From Acidobacteriota bacterium (lineage in GTDB: Bacteria; Acidobacteriota; Terriglobia; Acidiferrales; UBA7541), in contig QHYO01000550.1 of assembly GCA_003224135.1 (NCBI GenBank), positions 1-8,991 of the forward strand: a stretch of DNA of 8,991 nt, written 5' to 3'. Made by a program: the position numbers and the translations under genes. Each line of letters begins with the position of its first letter. Within the stretch, counting starts at the first letter, position 1. Shown one piece after another: positions 1 to 5,400 of the stretch. A model generated the notes under the pieces. It searched no databases. It was not told the DNA's origin and saw only the letters and a list, made by a program, of their open reading frames with translations.

Positions 1-455
1 GTTACCGCAAAGCTCGCCGTCTGTCCTGCGGTCACCGCCTGGTTGGCAGGGTGCGTCGTGATCGTCGGTGCCACCGTTGTCGCGCTTACGGTCAGTGTCA
101 CGGCGCCGCTCATAGCGCTGCCCTTTGTGTTGCTTACCACCACCCGGAAAGAGCTACCGCTGTCCGCCATCGTTACTGCTGGCGTCTTATAGCTTCCTGA
201 GGTAGCACCCGGGATGTTTGTGTTGTTCTTCTGCCATTGGAAACTTAAGGGCGCTGTTCCGTCGGCGCCGACTGTAAAAGTTGCCGACTGCCCTACCGTA
301 ACCGCCTGACTGACAGGCTGCGCCGCGATCGTCGGCGCAGAGGATTCAGAACCGCTACCTGAATTCGGCGTGCTGATTCCCACTGTCGCGCAACCCGCCA
401 GCAGGAAGGCCAAGAGAATCGCTATGAGGTTCAAGTTAAACGGAGACCGCGACAC
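1..455 (-). CDS. Ig-like-repeat surface lipoprotein, N-terminal part (runs off window)
   Basis: The first 151 codons of a longer gene are visible. The protein starts with a basic residue, a hydrophobic stretch (about residues 8-20) and a lipobox L-A-G-C with Cys22, so it should be exported and lipid-anchored. After a Ser/Gly-rich linker (about 28-40) come bacterial Ig-like domains. The first runs from about Pro41 to Val123 and has the typical G-Q-S-A-T-F, S-F-Q-W-Q-K and D-S-G-S-x-F-R-V-V-V-S-N signatures. A second begins at Pro130 with nearly the same opening, giving a period of 89 residues (267 nt). I chose the GTG at 455 because an in-frame TGA lies three codons upstream and this start gives a clean signal peptide; a GGGTGAG sequence precedes it as a weak ribosome site. 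Such repeats serve as adhesive or scaffold modules in cell-surface proteins; the ligand cannot be told. The C-terminal part, and any enzyme or binding domain in it, lies outside the window. Confidence 0.85.
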   Translation of the reverse strand, partial: MSRSPFNLNLIAILLAFLLAGCATVGISTPNSGSGSESSAPTIAAQPVSQAVTVGQSATFTVGADGTAPLSFQWQKNNTNIPGATSGSYKTPAVTMADSGSSFRVVVSNTKGSAMSGAVTLTVSATTVAPTITTHPANQAVTAGQTASFAV

Positions 456-560
456 TAGTTCTCACCCGTCAGCTCAAGAATTGAGGTCAGCCTGACTCGG
501 CAAGGTTCACCGACCTCGTTAAGTGCTCACTCGACACGGTAGAATTGAGCTACGAGGCAA

Positions 561-573
561 TGGTCATTGACCA
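561..573. promoter_or_regulatory. Perfect inverted repeat TGGTCA-T-TGACCA
   Basis: Two perfect 6-base arms are separated by one base, centred about 110 bases upstream of the lipoprotein GTG. The size and symmetry fit a dimeric repressor or activator site. It is not followed by a long T run on the minus strand, so it is not an obvious terminator. No regulator can be named. Confidence 0.35.
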
Positions 574-600
574 CAGCAGCTGTTTTTAGTTTAGGTCGTT

Positions 601-626
601 AAAGGGCAGGGCTGGCCCTGTGCTTT
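601..626. repeat. Imperfect 26-base inverted repeat with CAGGGC/GCCCTG core
   Basis: The core 607-620 is a perfect 6+2+6 palindrome (CAGGGC-TG-GCCCTG). The symmetry continues to AAAG at 601-604 and CTTT at 623-626 around the same centre, with two unpaired positions per side. It lies in the predicted leader of the lipoprotein gene and could be an RNA hairpin or an operator. On the minus strand the stem ends with CTTT but no longer U tract follows, so termination there would be weak. Confidence 0.35.
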
Positions 627-674
627 AGTACAGTTTTAGTACAGATTCAGGCCAGGATAGTCTGTTCAGTACAC
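624..674 (-). repeat. Three short direct repeats TGTACTRAA-like in the predicted leader
   Basis: On the plus strand TTTAGTACAG occurs at 624-633 and again at 635-644, a period of 11 bases (about one helical turn). A related copy, TTCAGTACAC, is at 665-674, 30 bases from the second. On the minus strand these read TGTACTAAA, TGTACTAAA and TGTACTGAA. An opposite-orientation TGTACT lies at 779-784, on the other side of the predicted promoter. Phased repeats like these often bind a regulator cooperatively. No family is recognised. Confidence 0.4.
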
Positions 675-687
675 ATCGTTGTAATCG

Positions 688-701
688 TTCGATAATTCGA
701 A
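688..701. repeat. Inverted repeat TTCGA-TAAT-TCGAA
   Basis: Perfect 5-base arms with a 4-base spacer lie about 20-33 bases downstream of the predicted transcription start on the minus strand. It could fold as a small 5' hairpin in the RNA or act as a protein site. The arms are short, so chance is possible. Confidence 0.25.
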
Positions 702-727
702 GAGTCTGACACCCACAATCGCAGGGG

Positions 728-755
728 AGTATATCTAAAAATGAGGATATGTCAA
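728..755 (-). promoter_or_regulatory. Sigma70-type promoter (TTGACA, 16-base spacer, TATACT)
   Basis: On the minus strand a perfect -35 hexamer TTGACA (755-750) is followed after 16 bases by TATACT (733-728), which matches TATAAT at five of six positions. The surroundings are AT-rich, as expected for a promoter. Transcription would start near 721 and run toward the lipoprotein gene, giving a leader of about 265 bases. That leader contains the TGTACTRAA repeats and the CAGGGC inverted repeat. This is the best promoter match found in the window by eye. Confidence 0.55.
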
Positions 756-805
756 ATTGCGGTTGAAAATTTCTCTCTTGTACTCTGCCGTACGCTAACC
801 AACTG

Positions 806-869
806 GGAAGATCTGGGTTATGGAGATCGTCGACAGCGGGCGACCCACCCGTCGGTCAGCAGATCTTCC
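806..869. repeat. Ten-base inverted repeat GGAAGATCTG / CAGATCTTCC spanning 64 bases
   Basis: The arms 806-815 and 860-869 are exact reverse complements. The space between contains a further CGAC/GTCG pairing and a GGG/CCC-rich centre, so the RNA from either strand could fold. Each arm contains the self-complementary AGATCT, so the arms are partly direct repeats too. It lies upstream of the predicted promoter. It could be an operator pair, a structured RNA or a remnant of a small element; no target duplication or transposase was seen. Confidence 0.3.
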
Positions 870-870
870 G

Positions 871-884
871 GCCGGATATCCGGC
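871..884. repeat. Perfect 14-base palindrome GCCGGATATCCGGC
   Basis: This is fully self-complementary without a spacer and starts two bases after the right arm of the preceding inverted repeat. It could bind a dimeric protein. In an RNA the hairpin would have to open in the centre. Function unknown. Confidence 0.25.
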
Positions 885-909
885 GCAGAGATGAAATAGG
901 CTCCCCGGC

Positions 910-1035
910 TTAAGCGGATCGCCGCAACGATCGCAGCTCCAGAATCTGTTGTTCGTCGAACAAGGCTAAGAATTTAGATTGAACTGTTCGAAGCTCTTCA
1001 AGACCAGCGGATGCGCCAACTTCAGACGGGACCAT
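910..1035 (-). CDS. Candidate small protein, 41 residues, function unknown
   Basis: A frame from ATG at 1035 to TAA at 910 encodes 41 residues. After about residue 12 it looks like a charged amphipathic helix (G-L-E-E-L-R-T-V-Q-S-K-F-L-A-L-F, then D-E-Q-Q-I-L-E-L-R). It would be about 110 bases downstream of the ATPase stop on the same strand. No properly spaced Shine-Dalgarno sequence is visible, and the frame is open only as far back as a TGA eight codons before the ATG. It may be a real small gene, a remnant of a decayed gene, or chance. No family is recognised. Confidence 0.2.
   Translation of the reverse strand: MVPSEVGASAGLEELRTVQSKFLALFDEQQILELRSLRRSA
949..963. repeat. Perfect inverted repeat TTGTTCG-T-CGAACAA
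   Basis: Two perfect 7-base arms are separated by one base. A second small palindrome, GAAC-T-GTTC, follows at 981-989, so GTTC/GAAC half-sites are clustered here. The arrangement is not the GAAC-N7-GTTC spacing of alphaproteobacterial LexA sites, so I do not assign a regulator. It lies inside the small candidate frame, which may be why it is symmetrical only by chance. Confidence 0.25.
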
Positions 1036-1089
1036 CCTACCAATCGGCTCAATAACTCATTTGGCATAGTGCGGCGTTTTTTTTCGATG

Positions 1090-1126
1090 CTTGCAGGTCA
1101 TCGTGGCCCGTTTGGGATGCCGCAAG
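1090..1126. terminator. Bulged 11-bp hairpin downstream of the ATPase gene
   Basis: CTTGC (1090-1094) pairs with GCAAG (1122-1126), GG (1096-1097) with CC (1120-1121) and CATC (1099-1102) with GATG (1116-1119), with single-base bulges. It starts 20 bases beyond the ATPase stop. On the minus strand it is followed by an A8 run rather than U, so it is not a standard Rho-independent terminator for the operon. On the plus strand TTTGTTT follows the stem. It may be a 3'-end RNA-stability hairpin or a weak terminator for plus-strand transcription. Confidence 0.3.
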
Positions 1127-1145
1127 TTTGTTTCGCTGCTACGCC

Positions 1146-2099
1146 TTACTTGCGTTCCCTTGACGATGGGACCGAGGGGCTCATCCGGAATCGCGACAAC
1201 GCTTCACCCAGGTTTTGGATGAACGCCTCGGATTGAAATACGTCCCCATCCTGCCGCGCGCTGGCCGGCGGCGCGATCGGTTCGACTTCGTCCAACTGGA
1301 ATTCCCGCGCAACGTCTTCGATCACCTTCGGTTCGATCACCGGAGTTTGGTCCACGAACGAATTGATCAGCGCATGTTCGCACAGCAAATTGATGACTCT
1401 GGGGATACCCATGGAGTAAAGATGAACTGTGTCCATGGCCTTCGGAGAAAATATGCCCGACTGCGGAGCAGCGCCTGCTATCCGCAGCCGCTCCTGAATG
1501 TAGTCATGCGTCTGGTCCTTCGTCATTGGCATGGTTCTGCACCGCAATGTGATGCGTTGCCGCAATTGCCGTAATTGCGGCAGTTTCAGCTTGTCTTCAA
1601 GCTCTGGCTGGCCCGAAAGTACGATCTGCAGCAATTTTTCCGTTGAAGTTTCTAGATTCGTCAGCAAACGGATCTCTTCGAGGACCGGAAACGTCAAATT
1701 CTGCGCTTCGTCCACGATCAGCACCGCAGTCTCGCCCGCCCGGTACCTTTCGAGCAGCCACTGATTCAGCTTCATCAGTTGCTGGCTTTTGGACCGGTTG
1801 TCGCAGGGAATGTCGAACTCAGCGAGGATGAAATCAAACAGTTGGTTCGAGTTCATTCGCGAATTGAACAAAAACGCCGTTTTCGTCCGTCGCAGGTGGA
1901 GCCAGTCCAGCAGCCGGTTCACCAGCGTCGTTTTTCCCGTTCCCACTTCGCCGGTCAGCGTGATGAATCCCTTGCGGGTCTGTACTCCGTACATCAAGCC
2001 GGACAGCGCTTCCTCGATCTGTTTTGTCAGAAAGAGGTACCGCGGATCTGGATTCACGTTGAACGGGTTTTCTTTTAACCCAAAAAAACTCTTGTACAT
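1146..2099 (-). CDS. ExeA/GspA-like AAA+ ATPase of the exopolysaccharide (XrtA/PEP-CTERM locus) type
   Basis: This 317-residue cytoplasmic ATPase resembles the 'putative secretion ATPase, PEP-CTERM locus' family (TIGR03015-like). It opens with the family signature M-Y-K-S-F-F-G-L-K-E-N-P-F and P-D-P-R-Y-L. Walker A is G-E-V-G-T-G-K-T (about 50-57). Walker B is A-V-L-I-V-D-E-A-Q-N (125-134). A sensor-1-like L-S-G-Q-P-E-L is at 161-167, the L-R-Q-R arginine motif at 179-182 and a sensor-2-like G-I-P-R-V-I-N at 231-237. No membrane helix or peptidoglycan-binding domain follows, unlike full-length ExeA. The last 40 residues are variable. I chose the ATG at 2099 because the family begins there. 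A TTG at 2174 would add 25 unrelated residues and overlap the preceding gene by 14 bases. A GGAG lies 14 bases before the ATG, a rather long spacing. It is the last gene of the export operon, 61 bases after the beta-barrel gene, and probably energises or organises polymer or protein export; its exact partner is unknown. Confidence 0.85.
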   Translation of the reverse strand: MYKSFFGLKENPFNVNPDPRYLFLTKQIEEALSGLMYGVQTRKGFITLTGEVGTGKTTLVNRLLDWLHLRRTKTAFLFNSRMNSNQLFDFILAEFDIPCDNRSKSQQLMKLNQWLLERYRAGETAVLIVDEAQNLTFPVLEEIRLLTNLETSTEKLLQIVLSGQPELEDKLKLPQLRQLRQRITLRCRTMPMTKDQTHDYIQERLRIAGAAPQSGIFSPKAMDTVHLYSMGIPRVINLLCEHALINSFVDQTPVIEPKVIEDVAREFQLDEVEPIAPPASARQDGDVFQSEAFIQNLGEALSRFRMSPSVPSSRERK

Positions 2100-2160
2100 G
2101 GTTTTGTGGTGGTCTCCGTCTGCTCTTTTTGCAATTCTTTTGAGCGAGCCTCCGACGCTT

Positions 2161-3579
2161 CTAATGCAGGACAAACGGCCGCGAGTGCCAGCTCAACCCG
2201 ACCGAAATCTGGTGCGTTGTGAAACTGACGCCGCCCGCATTGTCCGACGTCTCACGGTACGCTGTGTATCCAAGCGAGAAACTGGCATTCCGTCCGAGTG
2301 GGCGTGCCGCTGAACCCCCCGCGTACACTGTGTTGTAACTTGGGCTGGCCAGACCTTGCACCGTCGTCGACTGGCGATTGTGGGCAAATCCGACATGCGC
2401 ATCTCCGCTCCATACGCGGGAAAGCTTTCTCGTTCCAGACACTGTCAGCTGATCTGTAGTTGCCCCGACAAACACGCCACTTCCGGACGTCAGTCCGTGC
2501 AGATAACCCAGCGAAACGCTTCCTCGCGCGAATGTATAGCTCAATGTTGCAGTGCCTGATCCTGACACGTGTTGCGTATTGGTCCCACTCCCGACCGGAA
2601 TCCGATAATGCGTAATCTCCGGGCCGCCGGCCAATTGTAGAGCCACTCTTCCCGTGATCTTTTTCCCGTAGACTGCTTGGATCGAATGGTCGCCAATCGC
2701 TTGTGCGGATCCCAGATAGTGGTATGAGCTGAAGTGATACTGCAGGCCGATGGTATCTTCGCGCGTGATCTGGTAGTTATAACCAACGTTTCCGATGTAG
2801 TTATTGCTTTCGATATTTCCGGACTCCGTGAACCGCAGGATGCTGGCAATCCCGCCGAATGTCACCGAACCTCTTGGCGTTAGCACGTAATTTATCTGCG
2901 TTCCAAATGTGTTCGTATACCGCGGGCCGACGGCCGTAAAAATGGATTGCCCGGGGTCGAACTGGCCGCCAAGCCCCGTCGAACCCACTCCGAGCGTCCC
3001 GCCGATCCCCGGTGCTGCCAGCCCAGTGCCGGCTCCGAACCCACATTGCGATTCAGGAAGGTAGGCAAACTGATCGAGAAACGTAAGTTGCCAGCGTTCC
3101 CGGTTGAACGTCTGCACGGCTCCAAGCTGGGCAAGTCCTCCGTTTCCAGATCCGGAGTCGGTAGAAAAATACCCGCCACCCGAAAAGTTCAAGGCCAGCT
3201 GCGAGCGGCTCCAATTTTCCTGCAGGCTCACGTTCCCAGAAAGATAGCTGGTCGAATTCCAGTCGCTCCCTCCGCCCTGGGTCTGTCCATTGGAGTTGAT
3301 AAAATTGTAGTAAGACACTCCGGGAACCCAATAGCTATGCCTCTCCATATTCATTCCGACCGTGGGCTGTTGAAAGCCCGTCAGCGGCCGACCGTCAGGC
3401 TGCAGCGTTTCTGGCGCCGGGTTTTGGTTCTCCTCTTCGGCACCAATCGGGCCGTATGATTTGGCAGCGGGCTTCGGCTTCTCTTCGGTCTGCGTATCTT
3501 GCGCGCGTCCCAACGCAACGACGCCTAGCGCCGCCAATAGAAGAATCGAAGCCCGTATCATCACATGTTGCATCTTCAT
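2161..3579 (-). CDS. Outer-membrane beta-barrel protein of an exopolysaccharide locus
   Basis: This 472-residue protein has a clear signal peptide (about residues 1-26, hydrophobic I-L-L-L-A-A-L-G-V-V-A-L, cleavage near G-R-A). A Pro/Glu-rich linker to about residue 70 follows. The rest is an alternating hydrophobic/polar pattern rich in Gly, Ser, Thr, Tyr and Phe with repeated aromatic strand ends (for example L-A-L-N-F-S-G-G-G-Y-F, G-Y-N-Y-Q-I-T-R-E-D-T-I-G-L-Q-Y-H-F). This pattern is typical of a transmembrane beta-barrel. It ends in V-G-L-S-W-H plus eight residues rather than a terminal Phe. The start ATG at 3579 is nine bases after the stop of the export protein gene, and AGAGAGGG gives a good ribosome site. 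By position it resembles the beta-barrel proteins of XrtA/EPS loci and of Myxococcus OPX-porin pairs. I infer that it forms the outer-membrane pore for the polymer; sequence alone does not prove this. Confidence 0.75.
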   Translation of the reverse strand: MKMQHVMIRASILLLAALGVVALGRAQDTQTEEKPKPAAKSYGPIGAEEENQNPAPETLQPDGRPLTGFQQPTVGMNMERHSYWVPGVSYYNFINSNGQTQGGGSDWNSTSYLSGNVSLQENWSRSQLALNFSGGGYFSTDSGSGNGGLAQLGAVQTFNRERWQLTFLDQFAYLPESQCGFGAGTGLAAPGIGGTLGVGSTGLGGQFDPGQSIFTAVGPRYTNTFGTQINYVLTPRGSVTFGGIASILRFTESGNIESNNYIGNVGYNYQITREDTIGLQYHFSSYHYLGSAQAIGDHSIQAVYGKKITGRVALQLAGGPEITHYRIPVGSGTNTQHVSGSGTATLSYTFARGSVSLGYLHGLTSGSGVFVGATTDQLTVSGTRKLSRVWSGDAHVGFAHNRQSTTVQGLASPSYNTVYAGGSAARPLGRNASFSLGYTAYRETSDNAGGVSFTTHQISVGLSWHSRPFVLH

Positions 3580-3588
3580 AAGCCCTCT

Positions 3589-4191
3589 CTAAGGCACCAC
3601 GATTGTATCGCCGGGCTGCAGCATGATGTTGTCTTCGGGATGCTTTCCCCTCACCACATCGTTGTAGTTGAACGGATGCTTCACTTGCTTTCCGTTTTCC
3701 GTGCGCAGGACATAGGTATTCTTGGTTCTGGCAAATTGCGTGAATCCGCCCGCGCTCGTAAGCCCCTGCAAAACAGTCATATTCGGCAGCAGAGGATACG
3801 CTCCCGGCCGGGTCACTTCGCCGGTAACATATACCCTCCGGCTGTTGATTTCAGAGACGCTCACCGTCACCTGCGGGTTGTTCATGAACTTCTTGAGCCC
3901 TTCGCTGATCACGTTCGCCAGTTCCATGGCCGTCAGTCCAGCCGCTTGAACATCATTCAGCAACGGCAGCGAAACTTTGCCATCCGGCCGAACCGGAACC
4001 GATCTTGAAATTTCGGGCTCCTTCCAGACGTCAATCCGCAGCACATCCTGAGGCCCGATCTTATAACTCCCGTCAGCTCCTGCCGGCACCTGCGCCGGCG
4101 CAGTCTTATTTTCGCTCTTCGCTGCCTCTTGCGCGTACAGATTCCCTGCGGCGAGCATGGTCCCCAAGCCGATCCATAGCAACGCTCTCAT
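3589..4191 (-). CDS. Short polysaccharide export protein (Wza/OPX family, Poly_export + SLBB)
   Basis: A 200-residue periplasmic or outer-membrane export protein. Residues 1-20 form a signal peptide ending L-Y-A. The Poly_export domain follows (about 42-115: Y-K-I-G-P-Q-D-V-L-R-I-D-V-W-K, P-V-R-P-D-G-K-V-S-L-P-L-L, N-P-Q-V-T-V-S-V). One SLBB domain follows (about 118-180: R-V-Y-V-T-G-E-V-T-R-P-G-A-Y, L-Q-G-L-T-S-A-G-G-F), and the protein ends L-Q-P-G-D-T-I-V-V-P. There is no Cys, so no lipid anchor. It is about half the length of E. coli Wza and lacks the C-terminal helix that crosses the outer membrane. I chose ATG 4191, which overlaps the regulator stop as TGATG and has a well spaced GGAG in GGGGAG; a GTG at 4194 would add one residue. 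The overlap implies translational coupling. Confidence 0.92.
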   Translation of the reverse strand: MRALLWIGLGTMLAAGNLYAQEAAKSENKTAPAQVPAGADGSYKIGPQDVLRIDVWKEPEISRSVPVRPDGKVSLPLLNDVQAAGLTAMELANVISEGLKKFMNNPQVTVSVSEINSRRVYVTGEVTRPGAYPLLPNMTVLQGLTSAGGFTQFARTKNTYVLRTENGKQVKHPFNYNDVVRGKHPEDNIMLQPGDTIVVP

Positions 4192-5168
4192 CACTCTTCT
4201 CCCCGCAATCTTTTGAATTGGTCTCCGTCAACATCCATCTGTTTGATTTTATACAGCAATGCCTTGTAGCTGACCTGTAAATCTCTTGCGGCTTGCTTGC
4301 GGTTCCAGTGCGTTCTCTCTAGCGCCCGCAAAATCAAGTCCCGTTCCGCGACTCGCGCCGCTTCTTTCGCAACAACTTTCAGCGACTCGTTCCTTGCCAG
4401 CTCGATCGTTTTCCCATGCGCCGGCGCGACTCGCTTCAGTTCGCTCATCGCCACGCGTGCTTGCCCGAGCGCCACTACTTTCCGCGCCAGGTTTCCGAGC
4501 TCCCTGATATTGCCCGGCCAGTCATGCGTCAGCAAAAGTTCCACTTCTTCCTGGCTTAACTCGGGTGTTCGCTTTCCCGCTTCGACGGCATGCTTTTCGA
4601 GGAAATATTCCGCCAATGCTGCGATGTCTTCCTTTCGTTCGCGCAGCGGCGGCAGCTTGATGCAAACACCGTTGATCCGGAAATAAAGCTCGCGGCGAAA
4701 CCGCCCGAGCGCAATCTCTCTGTCCACATTTCGCGTGGTCGTCGAAATCAGCCGAAACCCCATGCGTCCGCCGGATGTCATCTCTTGTTCCTGCAGCATG
4801 GCCAGCAGAACCCTCTGACAGTCGAGGCCCAGTTCGTCGATGCCATCGAGGAAGAGTGTTCCCGAGCTCCCTAGCAGCTCACCATTCCACTTTCCAAGCG
4901 ATGTTTTCGCCCGCGAGAGCAGGTCGCCCGGCTCCAGAACCGTGCAGCTCAATTTCACGAGCGGCAGGTCCCGCATTGCGGAGAGCTGGTGGATGAGTCG
5001 CCCGTACACTTCTTTTCCTGTGCCGCTTTCTCCCTGCAGCAGCACCGGAATCTCAGTCCGGGAAATCTCCCCCACGATCGAGTTGACGGCGAGGATGGCC
5101 TCCGACCGGCCGTAGACAAAGCCGGCTTCCGTCACGAGCTCAAATGCGCGATTTACTTGCGTAGCCAT
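4191..5168 (-). CDS. Degenerate sigma54-type AAA+/Fis regulator lacking GAFTGA
   Basis: This 325-residue DNA-binding regulator has no receiver, GAF or PAS domain; the AAA+ domain begins almost at once (F-V-Y-G-R-S at 17-22). Walker A is G-E-S-G-T-G-K-E (46-53). The Walker B region reads L-F-L-D-G-I-D-E-L (105-113), with Gly109 where enhancer-binding proteins have the catalytic Glu. Between Cys75 and G-T-L-F-L-D the segment is roughly 15 residues short, and no GAFTGA loop, the contact to sigma54, is present. The arginine-finger region F-R-R-E-L-Y-F-R (157-164), L-P-P-L-R-E-R-K-E-D-I (172-182) and W-P-G-N-I-R-E-L (217-224) are kept. A Fis-type helix-turn-helix occupies about 277-311. The start ATG has GGAG ten to twelve bases upstream and is the first gene of the export operon, overlapping the export gene. 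It probably controls this operon or another EPS gene set, perhaps as a repressor or a sigma70-type regulator. Confidence 0.85.
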   Translation of the reverse strand: MATQVNRAFELVTEAGFVYGRSEAILAVNSIVGEISRTEIPVLLQGESGTGKEVYGRLIHQLSAMRDLPLVKLSCTVLEPGDLLSRAKTSLGKWNGELLGSSGTLFLDGIDELGLDCQRVLLAMLQEQEMTSGGRMGFRLISTTTRNVDREIALGRFRRELYFRINGVCIKLPPLRERKEDIAALAEYFLEKHAVEAGKRTPELSQEEVELLLTHDWPGNIRELGNLARKVVALGQARVAMSELKRVAPAHGKTIELARNESLKVVAKEAARVAERDLILRALERTHWNRKQAARDLQVSYKALLYKIKQMDVDGDQFKRLRGEE

Positions 5169-5190
5169 AGGGATCTAACTCTCCAATGCA

Positions 5191-5206
5191 AGCAACTGCC
5201 TAGCCA
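5191..5206 (-). promoter_or_regulatory. Sigma54 (-24/-12)-like promoter match before the regulator gene
   Basis: On the minus strand TGGC (5206-5203) is followed after seven bases by TTGCT (5195-5191), giving the GG-N10-GC spacing of RpoN promoters. The -24 and -12 cores match fully, but the bases after TGGC differ from the usual ACG. Transcription would start near 5180, which is just after the likely ribosome site GGAG (5184-5181). The message would then lack that site, so the match may be chance. Confidence 0.3.
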
Positions 5207-5400
5207 AGCGTCTGGTTCTCGAGGACGCTAGAATCGTCTATAACCTCAATGGTTGCAGTTATTTGACGGGGATGCTGCTTTCCTGAAGAGATCCTTGTCC
5301 GGGCATCCTGTCCCGCTCGCCTTCCACGAAGTGGCAAAAGTTTATCCCTTTTCGATTGGACACACTTCTCGAAGCAATCCCTCGTCTCTGAGTTACTCAT
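5200..5400 (-). CDS. Candidate 66-residue protein before the regulator gene, unknown
   Basis: A frame from ATG 5400 to TAG 5200 fills much of the gap between metH and the export operon, ending 31 bases before the regulator ATG. The N-terminal part is rich in Arg and Lys and has two Cys (residues 9 and 13). The C-terminal part reads I-T-A-T-I-E-V-I-D-D-S-S-V-L, which could form strands. No Shine-Dalgarno sequence is seen before the ATG, and the frame overlaps the sigma54-like site. I recognise no family. It may be a small first gene of the operon or a chance frame in a promoter region. Confidence 0.22.
   Translation of the reverse strand: MSNSETRDCFEKCVQSKRDKLLPLRGRRAGQDARTRISSGKQHPRQITATIEVIDDSSVLENQTLG

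Larger units (their letters stand above)
456..1145. other. 690-base intergenic region without a convincing gene
   Basis: This stretch lies between the stop of the ATPase gene and the start of the lipoprotein gene, both on the minus strand. No frame shows a recognisable protein family. It is AT-richer than its surroundings between about 540 and 780 and holds a sigma70-type promoter, short direct repeats, several inverted repeats and one small open frame, each listed separately. The right half (about 780-1145) probably holds the 3' untranslated end of the ATPase operon. The left half looks like the promoter and leader of the lipoprotein gene. Confidence 0.6.

Noticed and set aside
624..674. TGTACTRAA repeats as a CRISPR-like array
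   Set aside because: The repeats are only about 10 bases, the spacers are 1 and 20 bases and irregular, and no cas gene is present.
795..965. Cys-rich minus-strand frame with a C-x2-C zinc-ribbon-like look
   Set aside because: No ATG, GTG or TTG start is available after the upstream TAG, and only a short motif supports it. It is kept only as part of the decayed-gene idea.
949..989. LexA-box-like GTTC/GAAC half-sites
   Set aside because: The spacing does not fit known LexA sites (GAAC-N7-GTTC or the Bacillus type), so no SOS box is called.
1077..1084. T8 run on the plus strand as an intrinsic terminator tail
   Set aside because: It precedes rather than follows the hairpin on the plus strand and is an A run for minus-strand transcripts.
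979..1236. 85-residue plus-strand frame over the ATPase 3' end
   Set aside because: It begins at a TTG without a ribosome site, overlaps the well supported ATPase gene and has no recognisable protein features.
2100..2174. Longer ATPase starting at TTG 2174
   Set aside because: The 25 added residues are not like the family, which begins at M-Y-x-x-F-F-G-L, and the start would overlap the beta-barrel gene.
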